Assembly: GCA_902514225.1 (NCBI GenBank)
Contig: CABXPN010000005.1
Span: forward strand, 1 to 51,938
DNA length: 51,938 bases
Direction of reading: 5' to 3'
Source of the DNA: an uncultured Bacteroidota bacterium
GTDB lineage: Bacteria > Bacteroidota > Bacteroidia > Flavobacteriales > BACL11
A program made the translations under genes and the position numbers. This document shows positions 44,497-51,938 of the stretch, piece by piece (position 1 is the stretch's first letter; every line of letters begins with the position of its first letter). The notes beneath the pieces were generated by a model that made no database searches, had not been told where the DNA came from, and saw only the letters and a list, made by a program, of their open reading frames with translations.

Positions 44497-45936
44497 TTAA
44501 AATTCTGCATTTTGAGGTGTTCTTGGAAAAGGAATTACATCTCTGATGTTTTTCATTCCGCTTACAAACATTATTAATCTTTCGAAACCTAAACCAAAGC
44601 CAGAATGAGTACAACTTCCAAATTTTCTACTTTCTAAATACCACCAAAGTTCTTCTTTATCTACATCCATTTCCTCCATTCTGGTAGTAAGTTTTTCTAA
44701 ATTTTCCTCTCTTTGAGATCCTCCAACAATTTCCCCTATTAATGGGAATAAAATATCCATAGCTCTTACAGTTTCTCCATCTTCATTTTGCTTCATATAA
44801 AAAGCTTTAATTCCTTTAGGATAATCTGTAATAATAACCGGTTTTTTATATTTTTTTTCTACTAAATATCTTTCATGTTCTGATTGCAAGTCAGAACCAA
44901 AACCTTCAATAATATATTGAAATTTTTTCTTTTTATTTGGTTTTGAATTTCTTAAAATATCTATCGCTTCTCTGTATGTAAGTCTTACAAAATCACTCTC
45001 TATTACAAACTGAAGTCTTTCCAAAAGTCCCATTTCTGATCTTTCTTCTTTCTTTAAGTTTTTTTCTTCATCCTCTAATTTTTTATCCAAAAATCTTAAA
45101 TCATCCTCATTATTTGTAATACAATACTGAATACAATATTTTAAAAATTCCTCTGCCAAATCCATGTTTTCTTCCAAATCAGCAAAAGCTACCTCTGGTT
45201 CTATCATCCAAAATTCTGATAAATGACGAGATGTATTAGAGTTTTCTGCTCTAAAGGTTGGTCCGAAAGTATAAACCTGACCAAGAGCTAAAGCGGCTAG
45301 TTCTGCCTCTAACTGTCCGGAAACAGTTAAATTAGTTTTACTGCCAAAAAAGTCCTGAGAATAATCAATTCCATTTTCATTTTTAGGAATGTTGTCTAAA
45401 TCAAAATTTGTAACCTGGAACATTTCTCCCGCTCCTTCTGCATCTGCACCTGTAATAATAGGAGAATGTATACTTGAAAATCCTTTATCATTAAAAAATT
45501 TATGTACTGCAAAAGTAAGTGCATGTCTTAATCTGAACACTGCCGAAAAAGTATTTGTTCTGAAACGCAAATGAGCTTTTTCTCTTAAAAATTCTAATGA
45601 ATGTTTTTTAGGTTGTAAAGGATATTCATCTGCATCCGCATCACCTAAAATCTCAATTGCTGCTGCCAACACCTCTACATTTTGACCTACTCCTGTAGAT
45701 GCTACTAATATACCAATAACCAAAATTGCACTTCCCGTTGTGATTCTTTTAAGTAGGTCCTCTTCAAAATGATCTCCTTCTGCTACAACCTGAATATTAT
45801 TAATTGTAGAACCATCATTTAGAGCAATAAAGGAAACATTTTTAGATCCTCTACGAGTTCTTACCCAACCTTTAACACATATTTCTTGTCCGTTAGCTTT
45901 TTCGCTTAATAAACTTTTTACTTTTGTTCTTTTCAT
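44497..45936 (-). CDS. asnS: Asparaginyl-tRNA synthetase
   Basis: Charges tRNA-Asn. The N-terminal OB-fold (about 15-110, [20 protein letters not shown]) binds the anticodon. The class II catalytic domain shows motif 2 as [20 protein letters not shown] and motif 3 as [15 protein letters not shown] followed by [12 protein letters not shown]. AsnS rather than AspS is supported by the ending PRTPQNAEF. Full length at 479 residues. A -7 element lies at 45959-45966. Confidence 0.95.
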   Translation of the reverse strand: MKRTKVKSLLSEKANGQEICVKGWVRTRRGSKNVSFIALNDGSTINNIQVVAEGDHFEEDLLKRITTGSAILVIGILVASTGVGQNVEVLAAAIEILGDADADEYPLQPKKHSLEFLREKAHLRFRTNTFSAVFRLRHALTFAVHKFFNDKGFSSIHSPIITGADAEGAGEMFQVTNFDLDNIPKNENGIDYSQDFFGSKTNLTVSGQLEAELAALALGQVYTFGPTFRAENSNTSRHLSEFWMIEPEVAFADLEENMDLAEEFLKYCIQYCITNNEDDLRFLDKKLEDEEKNLKKEERSEMGLLERLQFVIESDFVRLTYREAIDILRNSKPNKKKKFQYIIEGFGSDLQSEHERYLVEKKYKKPVIITDYPKGIKAFYMKQNEDGETVRAMDILFPLIGEIVGGSQREENLEKLTTRMEEMDVDKEELWWYLESRKFGSCTHSGFGLGFERLIMFVSGMKNIRDVIPFPRTPQNAEF

Positions 45937-45958
45937 TCTTTTATATAAATATGAAAAG

Positions 45959-45966
45959 CAAAGATA
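45959..45966 (-). promoter_or_regulatory. -7 element for asnS-rpoN
   Basis: The minus strand reads TATCTTTG, 22 nt upstream of the asnS ATG. Confidence 0.5.
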
Positions 45967-46025
45967 TGATTTTAATCACTCTTTTACAGAGTAATACATT
46001 TATTTCATTATTCTGTTTTAATAAC

Positions 46026-46033
46026 TATCTTTG
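46026..46033 (+). promoter_or_regulatory. -7 element for the U32-ferredoxin run
   Basis: TATCTTTG matches TAnnTTTG and ends 6 nt before the ATG at 46040. Confidence 0.5.
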
Positions 46034-46039
46034 CGATAA

Positions 46040-47290
46040 ATGAATACGGGAAGAAAAATAGAAATAATGGCTCCTGCAGGAAGTTGGGAAAGTTTACAAG
46101 CAGCTTTACAGGGGGGTGCTGATTCTATATATTTTGGGATTGAGCAACTAAATATGAGAGCTAGAGCTTCTAACAACTTTACATTAGAAGATTTAGTTGA
46201 AATCGCTACTCTTTGCAATGAAAAAAGAGTAAAAACATATATTACTCTTAATACTATAATTTATGATCATGATTTAACCCTCATGAAAAAGATTGTAACC
46301 ACTGCAAAAGAAAGTGGAATTACTGCAATTATTGCTTCTGATCAATCTGTAATTTCTTATGCGTCTTCTATTAAAATGGAAGTTCATATTTCTACTCAAT
46401 GTAATGTTACAAACCTAGAAACAGTTCGTTTTTATTCTCATTTTGCTGATGTTGTAGTTTTATCTAGAGAGCTCTCTTTATTGCAAGTAAAAGAAATTAC
46501 AAAAGGGATAGGAAAAGAAAAAATAAAAGGTCCTTCAGGGAGATTAGTAGAAATTGAAATTTTTGCTCATGGTGCTTTATGTGTAGCGGTTTCAGGGAAA
46601 TGTTATATGAGTTTGCATACTTCAAATTCATCTGCAAACAGAGGCGCTTGTACTCAAAATTGCAGAAAGACTTATACGGTAAAAGATAAAGAAACCGGAC
46701 ATGAGTTTGATATTGATAATGAATACATAATGTCTCCAAAGGATTTATGTACTATTGGTTTTATTGACCAAGTATTAGATGCTGGAGTAACGGTTTTAAA
46801 ATTAGAAGGTAGAGGAAGAGCTCCTGAGTACGTAAAAACTACAACAAAATGTTATCGTGAAGCTGCAAATACTTATTTAAATGGTACTTATAATCAAGAA
46901 TTAGTTAAGGGTTGGATGAGTAGATTAGAAACTGTTTATAACAGAGGATTTTGGGATGGTTATTATCTTGGTCAAAAACTAGGAGAATTCTCTGGGGTAA
47001 GTGGGTCAAAATCTACAAAAAAGAAAATCTTTCTTTCTAAAACAAGTAGATATTATCCTAAACTTGGTGTAGCTGAATTTGATTTGGTTACCGGCACTCT
47101 TAAAAAAGGAGATACAATTTTAGTTACTGGAAAAATTACAGGGGTTGTAGAATCAGTTGTAGAGGAAATTCATTTAGATAGAGAATTAGTTGATGAAGTA
47201 AAAAAAGGAGATCATTTTACTCTGAAACTTAATGAGCCAGTAAGAGTTGGAGATAGATTATATAAAATAGTTGATACAGAATACTCATGA
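46040..47290 (+). CDS. Peptidase U32 family protein, probable tRNA/rRNA hydroxylation (TrhP/RlhA-like)
   Basis: A 416-residue protein of the U32 family. Although named peptidases, characterised members TrhP and RlhA hydroxylate uridine 34 of tRNA or cytidine 2501 of 23S rRNA. Visible motifs are IMAPAGSWESLQAALQGGAD, YFGIEQLNMRARASN, VHISTQCNVTN and the cysteine-rich signature IEIFAHGALCVAVSGKCYMS, then ANRGACTQNCRKTY; four Cys are placed to bind a cluster or metal. It overlaps a single-cluster ferredoxin gene by 4 bp (ATGA), hinting that the ferredoxin supplies electrons. TrhP is favoured by length (about 415-450; RlhA is about 650). Confidence 0.82.
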   Translation: MNTGRKIEIMAPAGSWESLQAALQGGADSIYFGIEQLNMRARASNNFTLEDLVEIATLCNEKRVKTYITLNTIIYDHDLTLMKKIVTTAKESGITAIIASDQSVISYASSIKMEVHISTQCNVTNLETVRFYSHFADVVVLSRELSLLQVKEITKGIGKEKIKGPSGRLVEIEIFAHGALCVAVSGKCYMSLHTSNSSANRGACTQNCRKTYTVKDKETGHEFDIDNEYIMSPKDLCTIGFIDQVLDAGVTVLKLEGRGRAPEYVKTTTKCYREAANTYLNGTYNQELVKGWMSRLETVYNRGFWDGYYLGQKLGEFSGVSGSKSTKKKIFLSKTSRYYPKLGVAEFDLVTGTLKKGDTILVTGKITGVVESVVEEIHLDRELVDEVKKGDHFTLKLNEPVRVGDRLYKIVDTEYS

Positions 47291-47520
47291 TCCAAATAAC
47301 CCAACAAAGAGCTAAATGTATTGGCTGTAATTATTGTGTGGAAATTGCTCCAGAAAGATGGAGAATGAACAAGAAAGATGGAAAAAGTGTGCTTTTGGAA
47401 TCAAATAACAAAAAGGGGTTTCATACAGTTGAAGTGCATGATATGGAATATGAAGCAAATGAGGCGGCAGCAAGAGCATGTCCTGTTCGTATTATCCATC
47501 TGAAAATATTAAATAGATAA
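47287..47520 (+). CDS. Small single-cluster [4Fe-4S] ferredoxin
   Basis: A 77-residue electron carrier. The Cys ligands are CIGCNYC (C-x2-C-x2-C) near the N-terminus and a fourth in ARACPVRII near the C-terminus, so one [4Fe-4S] cluster is expected. EIAPERWRMNKKDGKSVL is typical of this Bacteroidota ferredoxin family. The start overlaps the U32 stop (ATGA), and the stop overlaps the next start (TAATG). Confidence 0.92.
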   Translation: MIQITQQRAKCIGCNYCVEIAPERWRMNKKDGKSVLLESNNKKGFHTVEVHDMEYEANEAAARACPVRIIHLKILNR

Positions 47521-48476
47521 TGGAAAGAATATTAATTATTGGGTCATCAGGACAAATTGGGACAGAGCTTGTTATGGAGCTCAGAAGAATGTATGGGAAT
47601 GATAATGTAGTGGCTTCTGATATTCGACAATCTTGTAAAGAAGTAATGGAAACGGGTCCGTTTGAAACTTTAGATATAATGGACGAATCCTTATTAAGAG
47701 AAATTGTAAAAAAATATAAAGTTACTCAAGTATATCTATTAGCAGCTTTACTATCGGCAACTGCCGAGCAAAATATAGAACTAGGTTGGAGGTTGAATAT
47801 GCGTTCTCATTCTCATGTTTTGGATTTGGCAAGAGAGAGGTTGATTAAAAAGATTTTTTGGCCTTCATCTATTGCAGTTTTCGGACCAACAACTCCAATG
47901 GAAAATACTCCACAATACACTGTAATGGAGCCCAATACGGTTTACGGAATTACAAAACAAGCAGGAGAAAGATGGAACGAATACTACTATAATAAATTTG
48001 GAGTAGATGTAAGAAGTGTCCGTTATCCAGGGCTAATTGGATGGAAAGCAGCTCCTGGTGGAGGCACAACTGATTATGCTGTAGATATTTTTCATAAAGC
48101 AATAACTGATGGAAAATATGAAAGTTTCTTATCAGAAAATACAGGACTTCCAATGATGTATATGCCAGATGCAATAAGGGCAACTATTGAATTAATGGAG
48201 GCCCCTGCAAAACAAGTAAAAATCCGATCATCATACAACTTAGCAGGAATTAGTTTTACTCCAAAAGAAATTGCAGCAGAAGTTTCAAAACATATTCCTA
48301 ACTTTGAAATGTCTTACAATTCGGATTTCAGACAAGAAATTGCTGACTCTTGGCCATCATCAATTAATGATGAACATGCACAAAACGATTGGGGATGGAA
48401 ACTAGAGTATAACCTAGAAAAAATGACATCAGATATAATAAAAAATCTGAAAGAAAAATATAAAACTATTGCATAA
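47520..48476 (+). CDS. L-threonine 3-dehydrogenase, SDR (epimerase-like) type
   Basis: Oxidises L-threonine to 2-amino-3-ketobutyrate with NAD+. The 318-residue extended SDR fold shows the Rossmann motif [26 protein letters not shown], the catalytic YGITK (Y-x3-K) and the threonine-dehydrogenase-specific [20 protein letters not shown]. The characteristic QIG in place of FIG in the glycine motif separates it from UDP-glucose epimerases. It is coupled to the ferredoxin gene and to cysS by TAATG overlaps. No kbl gene, the usual next step, is in the window. Confidence 0.88.
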   Translation: MERILIIGSSGQIGTELVMELRRMYGNDNVVASDIRQSCKEVMETGPFETLDIMDESLLREIVKKYKVTQVYLLAALLSATAEQNIELGWRLNMRSHSHVLDLARERLIKKIFWPSSIAVFGPTTPMENTPQYTVMEPNTVYGITKQAGERWNEYYYNKFGVDVRSVRYPGLIGWKAAPGGGTTDYAVDIFHKAITDGKYESFLSENTGLPMMYMPDAIRATIELMEAPAKQVKIRSSYNLAGISFTPKEIAAEVSKHIPNFEMSYNSDFRQEIADSWPSSINDEHAQNDWGWKLEYNLEKMTSDIIKNLKEKYKTIA

Positions 48477-49945
48477 TGAGTAGAAAAATACAGATATACA
48501 ATACCCTTTCAAGAAAAAAGGAAAAATTTAATCCGATAGTAGAAAATCATGTAGGGATGTATGTTTGCGGACCTACTGTGTATGGAGACCCTCACCTTGG
48601 CCATGCTCGACCTGCAATTACTTTTGATGTAGTTTTTAGATATCTAAAACACTCTGACTATAAAGTTAGATATGTAAGAAATATTACTGATGCAGGTCAC
48701 CTAGAAAATGATGATGATGAAGGGGAAGATAAAATCGCAAAAAAAGCAAGATTAGAGCAATTAGAACCAATGGAAATTGTTCAGTTTTATACTCTGAGTT
48801 ACCATAAAGCAATGCAAGCATTAAATTGTTTAGCTCCATCAATTGAACCAAGAGCAACAGGACATATTATTGAGCAAATTGAAATGGTAAAACAAATCTT
48901 AAAAAATGGATTTGCCTATGAAGTAAACGGTTCGGTTTATTTGGATGTAAATAAGTACAATGAATCCTATCCTTACGGGACTTTATCAGGAAGAAATATA
49001 GAAGATACTTTAGAGGGAACTAGAGAATTAGATGGGCAATCCGAAAAGAAAAGCCCTGTTGATTTTGCTATTTGGAAAAAAGCAAATCCGGAACATATTA
49101 TGAGATGGACTTCACCTTGGGGAGAGGGTTTCCCGGGTTGGCATATGGAATGTTCTGCAATGAGTGAGAAATATTTAGGCAAAACTTTTGATATTCATGG
49201 AGGTGGAATGGACCTTGTTTTCCCACATCATGAAGCAGAAATAGCACAAAGCAATGCATGTAACGATTGTAATCCTGTAAACTATTGGATGCACAATAAT
49301 ATGATTACAATTGATGGGAAGAAGATGGGTAAGTCCTTAGGGAATTTTATCAATTTGGAAGAGTTTTTTAATGGAACTCACGATAAATTAGAAAGAGAAT
49401 ATTCTCCAATGACCATTCGTTTTTTCATTTTGCAAGCACATTATAGAAGTACAGTAGATTTTAGTAATGAAGCACTTAAAGCAGCTGACAAAGGTTTTGC
49501 AAAACTGATGAATGCAATGGAATCTTTGCAAAATTTAAAAGCATCCGAAAACTCAACTTATGATGTTAATGAGTTAGATCAAAAGTGTTATTCTGCAATG
49601 GATGATGATTTTAATACTCCTATTTTAATTGCTCATTTATTTGATGGAGTAAGAATTATTAACTCAGTAAAAGATGGGAAAGAAAGTCTGAATGCAACTG
49701 ATTTAGAAAAATTAAAAACATTGTTCAATAACTTTGTTACTGATATTTTAGGATTTATTTCTGCAAAAGAAAGTGGTGGCAATGACTTAACTTCTGAGGT
49801 AATGGAATTGGTATTACAACTCAGAGGAAATGCAAAGAAGAATGATGATTTTGATACAGCCGATTTGATTAGAGATGAACTTGATAAATCTGGAATTCAG
49901 ATAAAAGACAGTAGAGAAGGAAGTAGTTGGGAAGTAAAGAATTAG
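48476..49945 (+). CDS. cysS: Cysteinyl-tRNA synthetase
   Basis: Charges tRNA-Cys. The class I HIGH motif appears as [11 protein letters not shown] and KMSKS as [10 protein letters not shown]. Zinc-binding residues are Cys in YVCGPTVYG and the Cys/His in [13 protein letters not shown] and [12 protein letters not shown]. The 489-residue length is typical. The start overlaps the threonine dehydrogenase stop. Confidence 0.97.
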   Translation: MSRKIQIYNTLSRKKEKFNPIVENHVGMYVCGPTVYGDPHLGHARPAITFDVVFRYLKHSDYKVRYVRNITDAGHLENDDDEGEDKIAKKARLEQLEPMEIVQFYTLSYHKAMQALNCLAPSIEPRATGHIIEQIEMVKQILKNGFAYEVNGSVYLDVNKYNESYPYGTLSGRNIEDTLEGTRELDGQSEKKSPVDFAIWKKANPEHIMRWTSPWGEGFPGWHMECSAMSEKYLGKTFDIHGGGMDLVFPHHEAEIAQSNACNDCNPVNYWMHNNMITIDGKKMGKSLGNFINLEEFFNGTHDKLEREYSPMTIRFFILQAHYRSTVDFSNEALKAADKGFAKLMNAMESLQNLKASENSTYDVNELDQKCYSAMDDDFNTPILIAHLFDGVRIINSVKDGKESLNATDLEKLKTLFNNFVTDILGFISAKESGGNDLTSEVMELVLQLRGNAKKNDDFDTADLIRDELDKSGIQIKDSREGSSWEVKN

Positions 49946-49952
49946 ATTTGAG

Positions 49953-50972
49953 ATGTTAAATATTAGACATACGATTTTCAGTAAAACTTCTCCTCTAAAA
50001 AGGGGGTGGGGGGTGTTCCTTTTAGTAATTTTAATTTCTTCTTGCACATCAGAACCTCAGCAAAAAACTACTCCTAAAAAAGCAAAAGCAAAAAGTGAAG
50101 TTCCTACTTTTAATTCAGATTCTGCATATAGTTACATACAAAAACAAGTAGATTTCGGACCAAGAGTCATTAGTAGTAAGGGTTGGAAAAACTGTGCTAT
50201 TTGGTTAGAAAAAAAGTTTTTACAATACACTCCAAATGTAATAATACAAGAATCTCCTATTACAACTTATGATGGCAAAAATCATACGTTAAAAAATATT
50301 ATTGCAAGTTTCTCTCCAGAGAAAAACAATAGAATTGCACTTTTTGCACATTGGGACTCTCGCCACATTGCCGACCATGACACAGAAAACCAAAATAGCC
50401 CAATACTTGGCGCAAATGATGGAGGAAGTGGAGTTGGAGTTTTAATAGAAATGGCTCGGCAGTTTAGCATCAAAAACCCAAAAATAGGAGTAGATATTAT
50501 CCTTTTTGATGCAGAAGATTACGGACAACCAGAAAACTCTGACTATCCTATTATGCAAGATTCTTGGTGTTTAGGTTCTCAACATTGGAGTAAAACTCCA
50601 CACAAATCAAATTATACTGCCAAATATGGTATTTTGTTAGATATGGTTGCTGCTGAAAACGCTACCTTTTATATGGAAGGTAATTCTACTTATTTTGCCT
50701 CTTCTGTTTTACAAAAAGTTTGGAAGAAAGGAAACAAATTGGGTTTTGGGAAATACTTTGTTTATAAAAACGGACCTGAAATTATGGATGATCATGTATA
50801 TGTAAATTACTTAGCTCATATCCCAACCATTGATATTATTGAATATAACCCTGCAACTGAAAGTCATTTTAATAAGCACTGGCATACTCATAAAGATGAC
50901 ATGAATAATATTGATAGAGAAACATTAGATGCGGTTGGGCAAACTTTATTGGAAGTTGTTTATAGGGAGTAA
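49953..50972 (+). CDS. Glutaminyl-peptide cyclotransferase-like lipoprotein (M28 fold)
   Basis: A 339-residue zinc enzyme. The lipobox LISSC puts Cys at residue 31, anchoring it in the envelope. The fold matches M28-type glutaminyl cyclases such as that of Porphyromonas gingivalis, from recall of that sequence: FAHWDSRHIADHD, GANDGGSGVGVLIEMAR (zinc Asp), ILFDAEDYGQPEN (zinc Glu), SWCLGSQHW and MDDHVYVNYLAHIP (zinc His). Its likely role is to convert N-terminal Gln of exported proteins to pyroglutamate. An ordinary M28 aminopeptidase is the alternative. The first 20 codons overlap a G-rich element resembling a dispersed Bacteroidota repeat; a GTG at 50013 could be the start but would give a very short signal. 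Confidence 0.82.
   Translation: MLNIRHTIFSKTSPLKRGWGVFLLVILISSCTSEPQQKTTPKKAKAKSEVPTFNSDSAYSYIQKQVDFGPRVISSKGWKNCAIWLEKKFLQYTPNVIIQESPITTYDGKNHTLKNIIASFSPEKNNRIALFAHWDSRHIADHDTENQNSPILGANDGGSGVGVLIEMARQFSIKNPKIGVDIILFDAEDYGQPENSDYPIMQDSWCLGSQHWSKTPHKSNYTAKYGILLDMVAAENATFYMEGNSTYFASSVLQKVWKKGNKLGFGKYFVYKNGPEIMDDHVYVNYLAHIPTIDIIEYNPATESHFNKHWHTHKDDMNNIDRETLDAVGQTLLEVVYRE
49991..50015. repeat. G-rich element resembling a dispersed intergenic repeat, inside the 5' end of the cyclase-like gene
   Basis: TCCTCTAAAAAGGGGGTGGG and more G follow one another; G5-T-G6 (50002-50013) stands out in this AT-rich window. TCCTC...GAGGA-like C/G arms flanking AAAA recall CT/GA-rich repeats seen between genes in many Bacteroidota. 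No second copy is in this window. Confidence 0.4.
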
Positions 50973-50996
50973 GGGTTCGAATCCTGCTACCCCGAC
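50973..50996 (+). other. tRNA 3'-end remnant (T-loop, T-stem 3' strand and acceptor 3' strand)
   Basis: GGGTTCGAATCCTGC then TACCCCGAC is the 3' end of a tRNA: T-loop TTCGAAT, T-stem half CCTGC, acceptor half TACCCCG, discriminator A. The 5' two thirds are missing: the preceding bases are the cyclase stop codon and cannot complete the T-stem beyond three pairs. A T run follows (50997-51002). Confidence 0.7.
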
Positions 50997-51030
50997 TTTT
51001 TTCTCTTTTATATTTTCCCGTAATTTTCTG

Positions 51031-51038
51031 TAAGTTTG
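51031..51038 (+). promoter_or_regulatory. -7 element upstream of the GldL-like gene
   Basis: TAAGTTTG matches TAnnTTTG. A seven-codon reading frame (MKKLLHY, 51043-51066) begins 4 nt later, and the larger gene's ATG lies 39 nt after the element. Confidence 0.4.
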
Positions 51039-51077
51039 CTTTATGAAAAAACTATTACATTACTAAAATGAATAAGT

Positions 51078-51851
51078 ATGATTAGAAATATTTCGCACCT
51101 AATTATTGGAGCTATTCTCATAATAGGACTCCTTTTCAAATTTATGCGTTGGCCTGGAGCAGGCGCATTATTAATTACCTCACTTGGAGTAATTGCTATT
51201 GCTTTATTGGAATATGCGATTCACAATCGAAAGTCAAATTCATTAACCCAGAATATTATTTACCCATTACTAGGTGTTGTTTATGTTATGGGTATGCTGT
51301 TCAAGATGATGCATTGGCCAGGAGCGAATATAATGCTTATTATTTCTATTATTGGTTTGTCATTTGCTTTAGCTGAATTTGCATTTAGCATAAGAAAATC
51401 AGTACATGCTATCTTACCACTATTGTATTCAATTACCTTGTTTTTTGTACTTTTTAGAATACTTCACTGGCCTGAACCTCCTTATGTTCTTTATGGTTCT
51501 TATTTCGTTTTTGCCATTTTAGCACCTGTTTTACTTTTTTTAAGAAGTTATAAATTAAAAAATACTGAACCTAATTTAAGCAGTCATTTTATGATGCTTG
51601 GTGTGCTTTCTTTCATTCTTTTTCTAGTGGAATTTAAGCTTAAGTTCTTTCCGAAAGTTTTGGGTATGGAAAAGTATATGCACTATATCTTGCTTGTCTT
51701 TCTATTATCAGGGCTTCTTCTTTACATCAGAAAAACCCTGCAAATAGAACAGTTGAAGCTCAAATTTCAAAACGAATATAAGTTACTACAATTCCTGGGA
51801 GGTATTTATATGATTGGGTTTTTAATACTTGTTTTAGTATCTAGGACTTAA
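51078..51851 (+). CDS. Polytopic membrane protein with three GldL-like WP motifs
   Basis: A 257-residue integral membrane protein with about eight hydrophobic segments. Three times a helix is followed by a [KR]-x-[ML]-x-W-P motif: LLFKFMRWPGAGALL (about 20-34), MLFKMMHWPGANIML (about 73-87) and LFRILHWPEPPYVLY (about 121-135). The same phrase (ALFKIMHWPGA-like) occurs in the T9SS/gliding motor protein GldL, where it lies in the transmembrane region. It has no GldL cytoplasmic domain and no GldM or GldK neighbour here. A relative of the motor, or an unrelated protein reusing the helix pair, are both possible. It is preceded by a possible promoter at 51031-51038. Function unknown. Confidence 0.7.
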   Translation: MIRNISHLIIGAILIIGLLFKFMRWPGAGALLITSLGVIAIALLEYAIHNRKSNSLTQNIIYPLLGVVYVMGMLFKMMHWPGANIMLIISIIGLSFALAEFAFSIRKSVHAILPLLYSITLFFVLFRILHWPEPPYVLYGSYFVFAILAPVLLFLRSYKLKNTEPNLSSHFMMLGVLSFILFLVEFKLKFFPKVLGMEKYMHYILLVFLLSGLLLYIRKTLQIEQLKLKFQNEYKLLQFLGGIYMIGFLILVLVSRT

Positions 51852-51938
51852 ACACCTATTGATGCGACAGTTTAAATAAAATTATTTTTAAAAGTAATTT
51901 CTAATCAGAAATTCCAATTAATTTTTTAAGTTTGTTTT

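Noticed and set aside
1..51938. CRISPR array, rRNA operon, riboswitch or complete insertion sequence
   Set aside because: No spaced repeats of CRISPR type, no rRNA sequence, no recognisable riboswitch core and no transposase gene were found; the only long tandem repeats are coding (19030-20129).

Overview
This window is a piece of a low-GC Bacteroidota chromosome, most likely order Flavobacteriales. Three things point there: several type IX secretion (T9SS) sorting domains and a PorP/SprF-type outer-membrane protein, Bacteroidota-style -7 promoter elements (TAnnTTTG) in front of most transcription units, and lineage families such as DUF4270, DUF3108 and the long IspG. No species can be named from the sequence alone. 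Coding density is high. No stretch of more than 300 bases lacks a gene; the longest intergenic gap (777-1044) holds a tRNA-Leu and its terminator.

Layout. 1-776: 5' part of the PRPP synthetase gene (minus strand), cut by the window edge. 894-978: tRNA-Leu(CAA). 1045-4137: sugar nucleotidyltransferase, sugar-kinase-like phosphotransferase and purT. 4134-9765 (minus): DUF502 membrane protein, secreted PNGase F-like protein, ispG and a Tat-exported glycosylasparaginase. 9824-11165: a small basic exported protein and an OmpA-type lipoprotein. 11154-14874 (minus): panC, flippase-like membrane protein, rfaE2, radA. 14962-18871: glycogen-synthase-like protein, DUF4270 lipoprotein, glmS. 18872-21591: an accessory patch downstream of glmS with two passenger genes, a small recombinase-domain-like gene (called X here) and fragments of further X copies. 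21626-25286 (minus): mqnC, ribE, dCMP deaminase, S41 protease. 25327-27799: leucyl aminopeptidase and pdxA. 27859-32496: fatty-acid operon (DUF177, rpmF, plsX, fabH, accB, accC). 32556-34478 (minus): dxs. 34543-42692: DUF3108, M23 lipoprotein, then a T9SS type-B trio. 42632-45936 (minus): asnS, rpoN, degenerate PAP2-like protein. 46040-50972: U32 protein, ferredoxin, threonine dehydrogenase, cysS, glutaminyl cyclase-like lipoprotein. 51078-51851: a membrane protein with GldL-like motifs.

How it fits together. Most of the window is core metabolism: isoprenoid (dxs, ispG), futalosine-route menaquinone (mqnC), riboflavin, pyridoxal phosphate, pantothenate, fatty acids, amino sugar and aminoacyl-tRNA synthesis. 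Surface functions overlay this. A secreted PNGase F-like protein and a glycosylasparaginase flank ispG and suggest use of N-glycoproteins. A kinase plus nucleotidyltransferase pair could recycle the released amino sugar. A glutaminyl cyclase-like enzyme is encoded together with at least six exported proteins whose predicted mature N-terminus is Gln.

The most unusual region is 18857-21027. Two unrelated passenger genes sit between complete and truncated copies of gene X, directly at the 3' end of glmS, and one X fragment has replaced the end of a methyltransferase gene. This looks like a small cassette-like array. It is the best candidate here for an undescribed mobile or recombining system, though that reading is inference from repeats and context.
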